Of a stretch of 64,000 bases of DNA, positions 18,900 through 27,531 are shown piece after piece. The notes under the pieces were generated by a model that saw nothing but the letters and a program-made list of their open reading frames with translations, was not told the origin of the DNA and did no database searches. The position numbers and the translations under genes were made by a program. Source of the DNA: Gemmatimonadota bacterium (lineage in GTDB: Bacteria; Gemmatimonadota; Gemmatimonadetes; Longimicrobiales; Gaopeijiaceae); the NCBI GenBank assembly GCA_029262115.1, contig JAJCZZ010000020.1, forward strand, positions 1 through 64,000, given 5' to 3'. Within the stretch, counting starts at the first letter, position 1. Every line of letters begins with the position of its first letter.

Positions 18900-19624
18900 C
18901 GGGACGAAACCGCGGTTTCAAGGCGATGGCACTCTGTATCGGCGCACTCCTCGGCGCGGCGTGCGGGGGAGAGACGGATGGGACTCTCGACGGCGCGGAA
19001 GCGGACGGCGGGATCGGCACCTCGGAGGCTGGTGCTGCGGAGGCGTCCCCGATCAGCACGATGGATGCCCCGTACAGCTTCAGGCTGGACAGCGAAAGGT
19101 CCGACCCCGGTGACTTCAGGCTCCAGCCGGATGAAGGAGGCGCGCTTCGGATCGTCACCGGGCCAGCCGGCATCGCGTATCGGGCGGCCGACCAGATCCG
19201 GTCCGGCGACTTCCAGGTCGAAGCCACCTTCACACAGTTCGGGGCCCCGGTGGGGTACCGGGAAGCGTTCGGGCTTTTCGTGGGCGGGCTCGACCTCGAC
19301 TCGCCCGATCAGGAGTACACGTATCTGCTGATCCGCGGTACCGGCGACTTCCTCATCAAACGAAGGGTGGGAGCCACCACCGAAGCCATCGTGGATTGGA
19401 CGCCCCACTCCGCGGTCGCCGCCGTGACCGAGGGGACCTCCGAACCCGTGAACCACCTGGCTATCACCTCGCTCGATGGCGAGACCGTCTTCGTGATCAA
19501 TGGTGTGGCGGTGCACGGCATGCCAACGCCGGAAGCTCGACCGTACGGCATTGCCGGAATCCGAGCCAACCACCGGCTGGACGTGCGGGTGGATGGCTGG
19601 TCGTTGGAGGCGGCGGGCTCGTAA
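18896..19624 (+). CDS. lipoprotein with concanavalin-like beta-sandwich
   Basis: The 242-residue product has a lipoprotein signal (ALCIGALLGAACGG). An acidic, low-complexity linker follows, then a beta-rich domain (about residues 60-238). Its pattern (FQVEATFTQFGAPVGYREAF, FGLFVGGLDL, YTYLLIRGTGDFLIKRR, and the end GIAGIRANHRLDVRVDGW) resembles DUF1080/laminin-G-like sandwiches seen in bacterial sugar-binding lipoproteins. No catalytic residues are apparent. GTG 18896 overlaps the VWA stop (GTGA), so it is co-translated with the VWA protein and may be its envelope-side partner; that is inferred. Confidence 0.65.
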   Translation: MTGRNRGFKAMALCIGALLGAACGGETDGTLDGAEADGGIGTSEAGAAEASPISTMDAPYSFRLDSERSDPGDFRLQPDEGGALRIVTGPAGIAYRAADQIRSGDFQVEATFTQFGAPVGYREAFGLFVGGLDLDSPDQEYTYLLIRGTGDFLIKRRVGATTEAIVDWTPHSAVAAVTEGTSEPVNHLAITSLDGETVFVINGVAVHGMPTPEARPYGIAGIRANHRLDVRVDGWSLEAAGS

Positions 19625-19646
19625 AGGCCGCGGGTCGCCCACGAAG

Positions 19647-20219
19647 TCAGCCTGAGGGGTCGACTCCCGGTCGGCCGGGGCGTTCGCCTACCGCCGGTGC
19701 CCGCACACCGTACTCGATCTGGACCATGCCACTGTCGTACCCCCTGGCGCTCTTGAATTCGAGACCCAGCGGATAGGCCGCACCGCCGAAGAGCGAAATC
19801 CCACCGCCGATGACCGTGGGCGCGATCGAGACGATCACGTAGTGGAGGTACCCGGCCAGAAGGAAGCTGCGCGCCAGTTCGCCCCCACCCACGAGCCAAG
19901 CGTGCTCGTGGCCGGCCGCGGACAGGGCCGTGACCACCGCCTCGGGTGAGTCGGACGTGAAGTCGATCGACTCCGCCATCGAGGTATCCGGAGCGTTCGC
20001 GGTCATGACGATGGTGGGCAGGTCATACGGCCACGTTCCGTGCTCCTCCACGAACCGGTACGTCCCGCGGCCCATGATCAGGACGTCCACGCTCGCGATG
20101 AACGCCCCATACCCGTAGTCCTCATCGCCATCCCCGTAGGGATCCAGAAAGGCGACGCCTCCGTCGGCGTCGGCGATGAAGGCGTCCAGGGTGGAGGCCA
20201 CATAATAGGTGACTTTCAT
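19647..20219 (-). CDS. dihydrofolate reductase/RibD-C-like protein
   Basis: The 190-residue protein belongs to the RibD C-terminal/dihydrofolate-reductase-like family. It starts MKVTYYVASTLDAFIADADG, as these proteins usually do. VDVLIMGRGTYRFV is the conserved MGRxTY segment, AWLVGGGELARSFL is the NADPH-binding GGGE loop, and ISLFG occurs near the end. Stand-alone members are reductases of unknown substrate, so folate or riboflavin activity should not be assumed. ATG 20219 overlaps the stop of the upstream acetyltransferase (ATGA), which places it last in a leftward operon. Confidence 0.83.
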   Translation of the reverse strand: MKVTYYVASTLDAFIADADGGVAFLDPYGDGDEDYGYGAFIASVDVLIMGRGTYRFVEEHGTWPYDLPTIVMTANAPDTSMAESIDFTSDSPEAVVTALSAAGHEHAWLVGGGELARSFLLAGYLHYVIVSIAPTVIGGGISLFGGAAYPLGLEFKSARGYDSGMVQIEYGVRAPAVGERPGRPGVDPSG

Positions 20220-20722
20220 CCGGTGACGTCGGCGAGGCGGCGATACATGACGAGCGCGTCGACATCGCCCTCGGTCGGGTGCCGGAACGCACCCGGGAGC
20301 CGGCCGACCGTCGAGAAGCCCACCCGCTCCCAGAGGCGGATCGCCCCCTCGTTGGTCGCGGCCACCAGATTGTACTGCATGGCGTCGTATCCGAGTCGTC
20401 GAGCTTCCCGGAGGGAGTGGCGACACATCGCCTCGCCCACCCCGCGTCCGCGTGCGGCGGCGGCCACCATGTAGCCGGCGTTGCAGACGTGCGCGCCCTG
20501 GCCCGGCTGGTTGGTCCTGATGTAGTAGGTGCCGAGCACCTCGCCATCGCCGTCGGCTACGAAGGTGGCCCGAGCGCCGTCGACCCAACTGGCGAGGGCG
20601 TCGGCGCGGGTTGTATCAGGAGGGTATGCGTATGTGTCACCCCGGCTGACCACCGCGTGAAAGATATCCCAGATCGCGTCCCGATCGCCCGGTGTGACGG
20701 GGCGAATGACGAACCGGCCCAA
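20216..20722 (-). CDS. GNAT family N-acetyltransferase
   Basis: This roughly 168-residue GNAT protein has the full core. FVIRPVTPGDRDAIWDIF opens the fold, YMVAAAARGRGVGEAMCRHS holds the acetyl-CoA-binding R-G-x-G-x-A loop, and NLVAATNEGAIRLWERVGF is the family's C-terminal signature. The start is uncertain. No ATG is close, and I used TTG 20722, which gives LGRFVIRPV directly after the previous gene's stop (20734). The open frame runs much further upstream but there it is antisense to the TonB-like gene. The substrate is unknown; it resembles the phosphinothricin-acetyltransferase-like branch. Confidence 0.75.
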   Translation of the reverse strand: MGRFVIRPVTPGDRDAIWDIFHAVVSRGDTYAYPPDTTRADALASWVDGARATFVADGDGEVLGTYYIRTNQPGQGAHVCNAGYMVAAAARGRGVGEAMCRHSLREARRLGYDAMQYNLVAATNEGAIRLWERVGFSTVGRLPGAFRHPTEGDVDALVMYRRLADVTG

Positions 20723-20733
20723 TCGCGGCGGTC

Positions 20734-21114
20734 CTACCCGGCGAACCAGAACGACTCGTGGATTCGAACCGCCACGGGTCTCCCGGCCACTTGTGCGGGC
20801 TCGTAGGTGCACCGGGTCGCCAAATCCCTTGCCTCCTCGATCAGCCGCTCCGGGGCGGTGGAGTGGTGATCGGGCATCAGTCTCACCGACCCGGGCTCGA
20901 CCGTTCCGTCCGCACGCACCACGAACGCGAGCCTCACCCGCCGATCCGGAGGCGGAATGCGAGGGGGTTCGTTGATGGGGCACCCGAGCTGCACCGGCTC
21001 GACGTCCACTTCGGACAGCGCCACGACGCCGCTGGTACCTCCCGCGCCCTGACCGGCGCTCACGCAGGCGGACGCAAGAAGGGCGAAGCCGGCGAAAAGC
21101 AGCGATCGGGTCAT
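20734..21114 (-). CDS. TonB C-terminal-like lipoprotein
   Basis: The 126-residue product has a lipoprotein signal (MTRSLLFAGFALLASAC). The rest resembles the TonB C-terminal domain, the module that energy transducers use to contact outer-membrane receptors: EPPRIPPPDRRVRLAFVVRA, then GTVEPGSVRLMP, then a paired-cysteine strand TRCTYEPAQVAGRPVAVRI. It lacks the N-terminal transmembrane helix and proline-rich spacer of true TonB, so it is probably a periplasmic or outer-membrane paralogue. Upstream in-frame ATG 21174 would precede the signal peptide and is not favoured. Confidence 0.7.
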   Translation of the reverse strand: MTRSLLFAGFALLASACVSAGQGAGGTSGVVALSEVDVEPVQLGCPINEPPRIPPPDRRVRLAFVVRADGTVEPGSVRLMPDHHSTAPERLIEEARDLATRCTYEPAQVAGRPVAVRIHESFWFAG

Positions 21115-21459
21115 GGTCCTCTCCAGGGCGACGGCGGCGGGCATCCGGGGTGACCACCAACATTTCGCTACCATAGCCCACGGGGCAAGGGATTTCGCGG
21201 GGGGTTATCCCGTGCGCCAGAGTCCGGGCAGCACGCCTCCGTCCCGTAAACCGCACTAGCCGAGCGCCGACTCCACGCCCCGGAACCGGATCTGCCGATC
21301 GCGCGGGCTCGGGCGTATCGCGGAAGCGGAAGTCCCCGTCCGGACGTCCCGTGAACCCCCTCCACGGAGAACACCACCTGATCGGGGTCGGCGGCAGGTC
21401 ATCCTGGCACGAGACCGACTCCGCTTGACGCACGCCCTCGGCCCCGGTATTGGATGCCT
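21115..21459. other. intergenic region flanking IS110 element
   Basis: I see no gene. Open frames here are short or antisense extensions of neighbours. The IS110 copy appears to begin near 21460, so this gap is probably ancestral upstream sequence of the TonB-like operon. Confidence 0.35.
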
Positions 21460-21845
21460 TCTATGGGGCAGGCAGTCAAGACGCACCTCGACTACACGCT
21501 GTCCAATGCTGTTTTGACGGCCAGCGTCCTTTGTTTCCGGCGCCCGGAACGGTCGTGTGCGGAGTGGGACTGAGGGCTTAACGGTGGCTCTCTCCCTGAG
21601 GGGGGCGAGACTCCGGATCCTGTCGCAGCCGGCTTGTTCTCCACCGAGAGGCGGGAACCATCCTTCTATCGGGGACTCTGTGGCCCATTGCTTCGTTCGG
21701 CTCTCCAGGGGGGCATAGCCTATCCCGGGGGACTCGGGCCCGAAGGCCCGGACCAGAAATCCAATGGATGCTCTCCCCTGAACCGGTGGGATCTCGGCAT
21801 CTACGCATCGGAGCCGCTCGTCCTCATCCGCTGCCTCGTCCTCGG

Positions 21846-22849
21846 TCAGCCGCTCTTCGAGGCGTCCTCGAGTCTTTTCGGGTCGTAGGCCTCCCCGGCT
21901 CGCCACACCGCCAGTACGATGGACGCGATCTGCCGGGCGATTGTCAGCTTCGCCAGGTTCGGCTTCGTCCCTCCATCGAGCAGTCGCACGTAGTGACGAT
22001 AGACCGGCTCGTCCTTCCTGCGACCGATGACCGTCGTGGCCGCTCCCTTGAAGATCGCCTTCAGAGTGTGGTTGAAGTTGCGGTTCAGGTCCCGGGTCCG
22101 CTTCACCTCGGCCTTCACCCACTCGCCCGTCCGGGTTCGCACCCAGTCCGACGAGCTGCGCGTCACGATCCCCAGTCCACAGTATGACCAGAACCCACGC
22201 TTGTTCTGAAACCGGAACGCTGTCATCACGATGGGAAGCAGCTCGGCCGTGCGCACCGGACCCAGGCCGGGACAGCTCTTCACCAGACGGTACTCCCGGT
22301 GCCGCTTGGCCTCGGCCAGCATCGCCTTCTGCGCCTGGCTCTTCAGCGCCACCAGGGCGTCCATCTCCTCGTACATGAGCTCGGCCAGCGGCTGAGCCGA
22401 CCCCGGAAGTCGATCCAGGAACGCCCCGCGCTTCGACGCCGCGTAGACCGACGGCCCGGCCACCTGCACCCCGCGCGAGCGGTACAGGCTCTTCAGACGG
22501 TTCTTCACCCGAACCCCATCGTCCCTCGCCCACCGGTAGCCCCTCGCCCGGTAGCCCAGGGCTCCGAACCGTCCCCGCTCCTTGTAGACCTTCCGCTTGA
22601 TCGCCCCCATCCGAAGGCCGTCCGCCAACCCGAACGCATCCCGCCGGTCGTCCTTCGGTCCCCGACTCTCGCTCACCGCCGCCACCACCTTCCGGGCATG
22701 GGGCGACAGCACCTCGTACAACCAATCCGACAGCGTGCCCTCTTCCAGGCAGATGTGCCGGGGCTCGGGGATCTGTCGCACCGCTTCGATCAGGCACCGC
22801 GCGTTCGTCTCCACCACGTGGCTTCCCACGCGTTTCTATACCTGTCCAT
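21846..22849 (-). pseudogene. IS110 transposase lacking its N-terminal catalytic segment
   Basis: Most of the DEDD transposase is readable in one frame. It includes SRGPKDDRRDAFGLADGL (RuvC-like acidic residues), a long helical region with YRSRGVQ and the C-terminal Transposase_20 part (VKSCPGLGPVRTAELLPIV), ending at 21846. At the 5' end, MDRY (ATG 22849) is followed out of frame by NAWEATWW. Compared with the copy at 26.3 kb, about 55 bp coding for IGLDAHASSCTLGVATP are missing, which removes the first catalytic aspartate. The element should therefore be unable to transpose by itself. Confidence 0.75.
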
Positions 22850-22985
22850 GAGCGTTCTCCTGTTGGGGTGCGGACTCTTGGGCTCTCACAGATCCCAGAT
22901 TGTCCCGCCCCTCGGTAGAACGCCACCGCTGTTCCGGGGCCAGCCGTCCCATCGAATCACCTCCGGTCACGGACGTGCTGCCCCT
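22850..22985 (-). ncRNA. possible IS110 bridge RNA / 5' leader
   Basis: The non-coding leader upstream of the transposase is conserved with the leader of the second IS110 copy at 26408-26546: shared blocks GGGCTCTC, ATCCCAGATTGTCCCGCCC and CTCCGGTCACGGACG. In IS110-group elements this region is known to encode the bridge RNA that guides target and donor choice. I could not model its loops, so this rests on position and conservation. Confidence 0.4.
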
Positions 22986-23014
22986 ATGATGCCTATCACT
23001 AGGAGGACGCGCGC

Positions 23015-23330
23015 TTAGCGATCCTCCCGGACGGATATCCGATACCCGAATCGACGGACCGTCTGAACCAGGGTGGCTTGCGTCGATCTCGATGCAGCGA
23101 CGCAGTTCCGCAACGTGCCAGTCCACCGTTCTGGTCCGCGCCGCTCACTCGTATCCCCAGACCGTTGTCAGCAGCGTCTCGCGGGATACGGCCTCGTTCG
23201 GGTGACGCAGGAGCGCCAGCAACAGATTGAACGCCCGCGAGGAGGAGGACCGGCCATCCCTCTCCGCGCCAGCCGTCGAGACGTCGCCGAACCGCCGTCG
23301 TGCTCTCGGTCGTCATTGGACGAATAGGTC
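23015..23330 (-). pseudogene. OmpR/PhoB-type response regulator DNA-binding domain remnant
   Basis: Reading leftward, the sequence encodes FNLLLALLRHPNEAVSRETL then LTTVWGYE, an in-frame TGA, then RTVDWHVAELRRCIEIDASH. After a frame change it gives LVQTVRRFGYRISVRED and a TAA stop at 23015-23017. Together this is the winged-helix effector domain of an OmpR/PhoB-type response regulator. It has one internal stop and at least one frameshift. Upstream toward 23330 only weak resemblance (GDVSTAG) remains and no receiver domain is visible. Confidence 0.65.
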
Positions 23331-23480
23331 GAAACCCCGGCTCGCCGGCCACCCCGTTCTGTGTGCGTTGCGCAAGAATGTGTGCGTTACGAAAGCACTG
23401 CTTCGGGACCGCAACCCCCGAAGAACGCCCGCGTAGACCCCCGTGCAGACCAGACAAACGCCACGATCCGAGGTCCAGCG

Positions 23481-24184
23481 ATGCGCGCACGCACCCTGCG
23501 AGAACTGCAGCCTCTGTCACTCCTGGCCGGCCTACTCCTGTCGGCATGTGAAGGCGCCCCGGGGCCGATCGTCGAACCCATCGATGCCACCTGGACGTAC
23601 TCCGTGCCGCCGACGCTGAGCGACGGTTGGACGACGGGCTCGGCCGGCGGCGGCTGGCTGGATACGTCGTTGCTCGAAGTCATGTACGAGCGAACTCGGA
23701 CTGGAGCGCTGGCAAACGTCCACTCCGTGGTCATCGTGAAGGACGGAGTCCTGGTAGCCGAAGGGTACTTCCCCGGGACCGACGTCAACGGACAGTTCGT
23801 TGCATACGATCGCTGGACGCTTCACGGTACGCACTCCGTCACCAAGAGCTTCAACTCGGCTCTGGTCGGAATCGCCCTGAGGGAGGGACTGATCACCGAT
23901 CTCGACGCCCCCCTCGCGGGCTTCTTCCCCGAGTACTCGGCGAGCCCTCCGACTGAGGCTCAGGCGTCAGTGACCCTGCACCATGCGCTGTCGATGAGCG
24001 CCGGTCTGGATTGGGACGAATGGAGCTACGCGTACGGTGACCCGCGCAACGACCACTTCGTCATGGACAACCGTCCTCACCCCATCGGCTACGTGCTATC
24101 GAAGGCACTGGCCGTGCCGCCGGGTAGCACCTTCGTTTACAACAGCGGGCTAACGGCCACATCCTGTCCCAGGTGGTCGGATGA
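23481..24184 (+). pseudogene. class-C beta-lactamase-like serine hydrolase, truncated
   Basis: The gene starts at ATG 23481 with a lipoprotein signal (LSLLAGLLLSAC) and reads well as a beta-lactamase-family serine hydrolase. VVIVKDGVLVAEGYFPG precedes GTHSVTKSFNSALVGIA, where S-V-T-K is the SxxK catalytic motif. LHHALSMSAGLDWDEW and FVYNSG (the YxN motif) follow. After FVYNSGL the frame breaks. A neighbouring frame continues ANGHILSQVVG and stops at 24182-24184, where a second hydrolase reading begins. The C-terminal half, with its HxG-type motif, is missing, so the gene is inactive. Confidence 0.72.
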
Positions 24185-25664
24185 GCGACCCCGGGGCGGG
24201 GGCCACGGCCGCGACGATGATCCTCGTCTCGGGCCTCACGATAGCCTGTGCGAAATCGACGCCCGAGCGACTCGACGCATATCTGGACGAGCACCTCGAG
24301 TCGGACTTTTCCGGGGCGATGATGATGATCGCGGACGAGCAGACGATACTGGCACGGGGCTTCGGCATGGCGAATCGGGAGCGCTCGGTCGCCAACTCGC
24401 TCGCCACCGTCTTCCCCTTCGGGGTCGATCGTGAAAGATTTCACCCGCTTCCTGGTGCTCGAACTGGTGGATGAGGGTGGTCTCGAACTCGACGATCCGC
24501 TGTCGGGATTCTTCGAGAACGTCCCCGAGGACAAGAGTCACATCACGGTGCGACAGCTTCTGGCTCACCGGGTAGGCCTGACCGCGTATCATGGCGAACG
24601 CACGGACAGCGTACCCGCGGATCACCTGATCATGTCCGAGGCCGAGGCCCGTTCTCTGATCTTCTCACAACAACTGCTGTTCGATCCCGGCACTCAGTAC
24701 TCCTACTCGAACTCGGGATACACGCTGCTTGCCATGATCTTGGAGCGGGTCAGCGGCACCTCCTTCGAATCGCTCGTGGAGCATCGACTCCTGGCTCCCG
24801 CCGGATGACTCGGTCCGGCTTCTATCGCGACCCGCGGTGGGCTCCGGAAGACGTAGCCGTGGGATACGGTCCGCTGCGATACGGAAAAGAAAATTCGCCA
24901 CGGTACTGGCCGACGAACGCATGGCCGGTGGCCGGAAACGGAGGCATGGCTGGCCCCCTTATGGACCTTTATCGGGCCTTCGACTTCATCGACCAGCGGC
25001 GTTCCACCTCGGAGCGCTTCGACGAGATCTGGCGATCGTCGCACCCAGAGGACGCGCCCCGGGACATCTACGGCTCGGCTGGGGGGAACGACTTCGGCTT
25101 CGTAACCGTTTTCTACTACGATCCGGTAGCCCGAAACGCGCTCGTGCTCAGCAGCAATGCGGACCAGGACGGCGGGGAGGACGCCGAGCTCGTCATGGGA
25201 CTCATCGAGGTCGCCTTCGACCGTCGTCTCGGTGAAGGAAGATCCGAGGATGGCCCCGGAGCGGCCCCTCCCGACGAGCATGCGGCAACCGCGGCGATCG
25301 TGTCGCCCCCACGGGCCTGGGGGATGCCCGACCGCGCTACGTGGCGCCGAGGCTCCGCGGTGGTCGAAGCAATCGCCTCCGACGACCCTGCATACATCAA
25401 GACCCTCGTTACAGACTCTTTACAGACTCCTTCTCCCCCCGCTTCCGGACTTCGGTGCCTCTGTCGAGACATCAGGCCGAGTTCTCGAACATGCACGCGC
25501 TGATCCCGGATCCGGACGTGACCCGGGTCGAGCGAGCGAACCAGCTGGACTTCAAGCTGACGCTGGCCGATACGGCCTCGGAGCGCACCTTCGATCTGTC
25601 GGTGCGGTTGCACCCGGCACCGCCGTTCCTGATCGACGAGATCTCTCTCCGGGCCAACGAATGA
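24181..25664 (+). pseudogene. second class-C beta-lactamase-like serine hydrolase with three frameshifts
   Basis: Several consecutive frames together describe one serine hydrolase. They are MILVSGLTIACAKSTPERLD (signal-like) with FSGAMMMIADEQTILARGF; then SIVKDFTRFLVLELVDEGG (SxxK); then VRQLLAHRVGLT and YSYSNSGYTLLAMILE (YxN); then YGSAGGNDFGFVTVFYY; and finally a C-terminal FSPRFRTSVPLSRHQAEF domain ending at 25664. The breaks are an extra G near 24420, a missing base near 24803 and an 11-bp tandem duplication (ACAGACTC core) at 25411-25432. The domain order is complete, so this is recent decay or a series of sequence errors. Confidence 0.72.
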
Positions 25665-26158
25665 GTCGCACCGCATCAGGGCGGTGGGCCACAGCGCTTG
25701 TGTTGGCCGGCTGTGGCTTATCCGCCAACGCAGCGTCCCAATGCGTCGTAGATGTGGCGTACGGCGCGGTACGGGCCGTCGAGTCGTCTCCCGCGGAGGT
25801 CGACGGATGGGTTTCTGCCTCTCTTCAATGGACCGTGAAGGATGCCTGGAGTCTCGGTCTCGGAGCGGACCATCAGTTCGAGGCTGCGTCTCCAAGCCCG
25901 TCGCAGCATCAATCCTCGGCCGTATACCTCTTCTCGGCTTGGACTCTGCCTCGGCGTCGGGCGTCACCGTTCGTGAAGTTGGGGCTCGGTTGGGGGCCCG
26001 CTCCGTGCCGTGGCGATACCTGTGACGAAGGGCTCTATCTGAGGGTGTCAGGTGGTGTACGGGCCCACCTGCAGGGACGCCTTGGCACCATCGGTGAGGC
26101 TGGCTGGAGCCGAGTCGGTCGTCCGTTCGCGGGAGTGGGGCTCAGTGTCGGCATGTAA
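25661..26158 (+). CDS. outer-membrane beta-barrel-like protein
   Basis: The 165-residue product has a signal peptide (ATALVLAGCGLSANAAS) and alternating hydrophobic/polar strands: WVSASLQWTVKDAWSLGLGA, AVYLFSAWTLPRR, PFVKLGLGWGP and YLRVSGGVRAHLQGRLG. It ends GRPFAGVGLSVGM, the form of a small outer-membrane barrel closing strand. A cysteine pair (CRGDTC) may form a disulfide in a loop. ATG 25661 overlaps the end of the preceding pseudogene in ATGA form, so the two were once one operon. Its function is unknown. Confidence 0.58.
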   Translation: MSRTASGRWATALVLAGCGLSANAASQCVVDVAYGAVRAVESSPAEVDGWVSASLQWTVKDAWSLGLGADHQFEAASPSPSQHQSSAVYLFSAWTLPRRRASPFVKLGLGWGPAPCRGDTCDEGLYLRVSGGVRAHLQGRLGTIGEAGWSRVGRPFAGVGLSVGM

Positions 26159-26248
26159 GGAGCCGGGGATGTTCACGTCATCCCCGGGCTGACATCCGTC
26201 AGCCCTGCGATCGAGCAAACTCCTCAAATCGCTTGTCGCCTGGCGAGT

Positions 26249-26547
26249 CACGCCCATCCTCTCGGCTGCGGGATCTGCCGAACAGCCTCGATCAGACACC
26301 GGGCATTCGTCTCCACCACGTGAGACCCGACCTGTTCCCCTTCGGCGTCGCCACTCCGAGTGTGCAGCTTGACGCATGCGCATCCAGCCCGATATACCTG
26401 TCCATCGGCGTTCTCCTCTTGGGGTGCGAACTGCTGGGCTCTCGTACATCCCAGATTGTCCCGCCCTCGGAAGAACGCCAACTGCTTGATCGGGCCAGCC
26501 TCCGCATCAAACCTCCTCCGGTCACGGACGCGCTGCCCCTATGATGC
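26249..26547 (-). mobile_element. 5' fragment of a second IS110 copy
   Basis: Leftward from about 26547 the fragment carries the same leader as the copy at 22.9 kb and then ATG 26415. This encodes MDRYIGLDAHASSCTLGVAT and PKG, with the D of GLDAH being the first catalytic residue. A one-base loss in the following G run shifts the frame to VGSHVVETNARCLIEAVRQI, and the match to the transposase ends shortly after. Only the first 55 codons remain. It preserves the segment that the larger copy has lost. Confidence 0.75.
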
Positions 26548-26548
26548 C

Positions 26549-26666
26549 TACCCCGAGTGGAGGAGGCCGCGTGGGACCGGAGACCCGAAGCGTGCTGCGA
26601 TGGACCCTACCCCGAGTGGAGGAAACCGCGTGGGACCGGAGACCCGAAGCGTGCTGCATTGGACCC
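26549..26666. repeat. 59-bp tandem duplication at a gene start
   Basis: Two adjacent 59-bp copies (26549-26607 and 26608-26666) share TACCCCGAGTGGAGGA, GTGGGACCGGAGACCCGAAG and CGTGCTGC, and differ at a few positions. The left copy abuts the IS110 leader fragment and the right copy forms the first codons of the small membrane protein gene. The duplication places two alternative ATG contexts and GGAGG-like sites in tandem. Confidence 0.88.
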
Positions 26667-26857
26667 TGGGGAGCGGAGCGCTGTGGGGCGGTCTCTTCCT
26701 GGGCGTGGCGGCGTTCCGATCTACCACGGTGGGCGTCGCGCCCTGGGAGGTCGCCGCACCCCTTATGGCGCTCGGCCTCATCGGCGCCACCGTCGGCGGG
26801 CTGACCGGTCCTCTGGTTCGGTTGATCTGGCGCCGGTTCCGGAGCGCTCGGGCGTGA
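26600..26857 (+). CDS. small two-helix membrane protein
   Basis: The 85-residue protein has two hydrophobic stretches (about residues 25-42, GALWGGLFLGVAAF, and 52-72, APLMALGLIGATVGGLTGPL) and a basic C-terminal tail (RLIWRRFRSARA). It is therefore probably an inner-membrane hairpin. I have no family for it. The start is ambiguous because of the 59-bp duplication: the same N-terminal reading (PTPSGG, then RVGPETRSVL) also appears in the upstream repeat copy. Its TGA overlaps the GTG of the HemQ-like gene, so the two are coupled. Confidence 0.55.
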   Translation: MDPTPSGGNRVGPETRSVLHWTLGSGALWGGLFLGVAAFRSTTVGVAPWEVAAPLMALGLIGATVGGLTGPLVRLIWRRFRSARA

Positions 26858-27531
26858 TCGCCGACCCCTTTCTCGCCCACTTCGCCTGCTACGCCTTCGA
26901 GCCGGCTCTTTGGATCCTGCCCGACCGCGAACGGGTGGCCACCGGGGCGGCGCTGAAGGCTGCGCTCCGCGGGGCCGGCGAGGCCGTGCATCTGTACGGC
27001 ACGTATGCCACCCGCTCCGAGGCCGACCTCCTGGTGTGGACTTCCGTGCCCGTCACCTCGACGGACGCCGCTGCGGCCTTCTTCGGCAGGCTGGAGGCGG
27101 CGCTCCGCCCGTTTCGCGCATACCTCCGCCTCGTGGAGGTCCTCTGGGGATTCACCCGTGAGTCACAATACGCGAGGGGTGGCTCCGAGCGGCGCATGGA
27201 TCCCGCGGGCCCCCGGACCCTCCCCTACCTGGTGGTCTACCCCTTCTCCAAGACCCACCCGTGGTATCGCCTCGAGCCCGAGGAGCGCCAGCGGATGATG
27301 TCCGAGCACATCCGCATCGGCCACACCTACGAGGAGGTCCGCCAGCTCCTACTGTACTCCGCCGGCCTTCAGGACCACGAGTTCGTCGTGGTTTACGAGA
27401 CGCCGGACCTGGCTGCCTTCTCGGCGTTGGTGCGGGAGCTGCGGGCCACCCAAGTTCGCGCCTACACCGCGCTCGACGCGCCCGTGCGAGTGGGCGTTCA
27501 CCTGCCCGAGGGCGACGGCGCATGGCCGTGA
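26854..27531 (+). CDS. chlorite dismutase family heme protein (HemQ/ChdC-like)
   Basis: The 225-residue product belongs to the chlorite-dismutase family. The C-terminal ferredoxin-like half is recognisable: YLVVYPFSKTHPWYRLEPEE (a Tyr in the position used for coproheme decarboxylation), then MMSEHIRIGHTYEEV with the proximal-histidine region, then LYSAGLQDHEFVVVYETPD. The RELRATQVRAY segment near the end corresponds to the distal side. Family members either convert chlorite or decarboxylate coproheme to heme b. With a nearby heme operon containing hemY and hemH, the ChdC/HemQ role is the better guess. The GTG 26854 start overlaps the previous stop. Confidence 0.75.
   Translation: MIADPFLAHFACYAFEPALWILPDRERVATGAALKAALRGAGEAVHLYGTYATRSEADLLVWTSVPVTSTDAAAAFFGRLEAALRPFRAYLRLVEVLWGFTRESQYARGGSERRMDPAGPRTLPYLVVYPFSKTHPWYRLEPEERQRMMSEHIRIGHTYEEVRQLLLYSAGLQDHEFVVVYETPDLAAFSALVRELRATQVRAYTALDAPVRVGVHLPEGDGAWP

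Larger units (their letters stand above)
21460..22990 (-). mobile_element. IS110-family element, degenerate
   Basis: The element contains a leftward transposase gene and an upstream non-coding leader of about 135 bp (22850-22985). That leader is closely matched by the second copy at 26408-26546, which places the transposase-5' boundary near CCCCTATGATGCCTA (about 22981-22995). At the other side, CTTCTATGGGGCAGGCAG (about 21459-21476) partly resembles that boundary. The implied length of about 1.5 kb fits IS110 elements, which have no terminal inverted repeats. The ends are approximate. Confidence 0.6.

Noticed and set aside
20755-20780. GGTTCGAATCC-like tRNA T-arm sequence on the minus strand
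   Set aside because: It lies inside the C-terminal codons of the TonB-like protein (VAVRIHE) and no acceptor, D or anticodon arm surrounds it.
21256-22926. 556-residue minus-strand open frame over the IS110 element
   Set aside because: It runs in a different frame over the transposase, is glycine/arginine-rich and has no family motifs; the transposase frame is clearly the real one.
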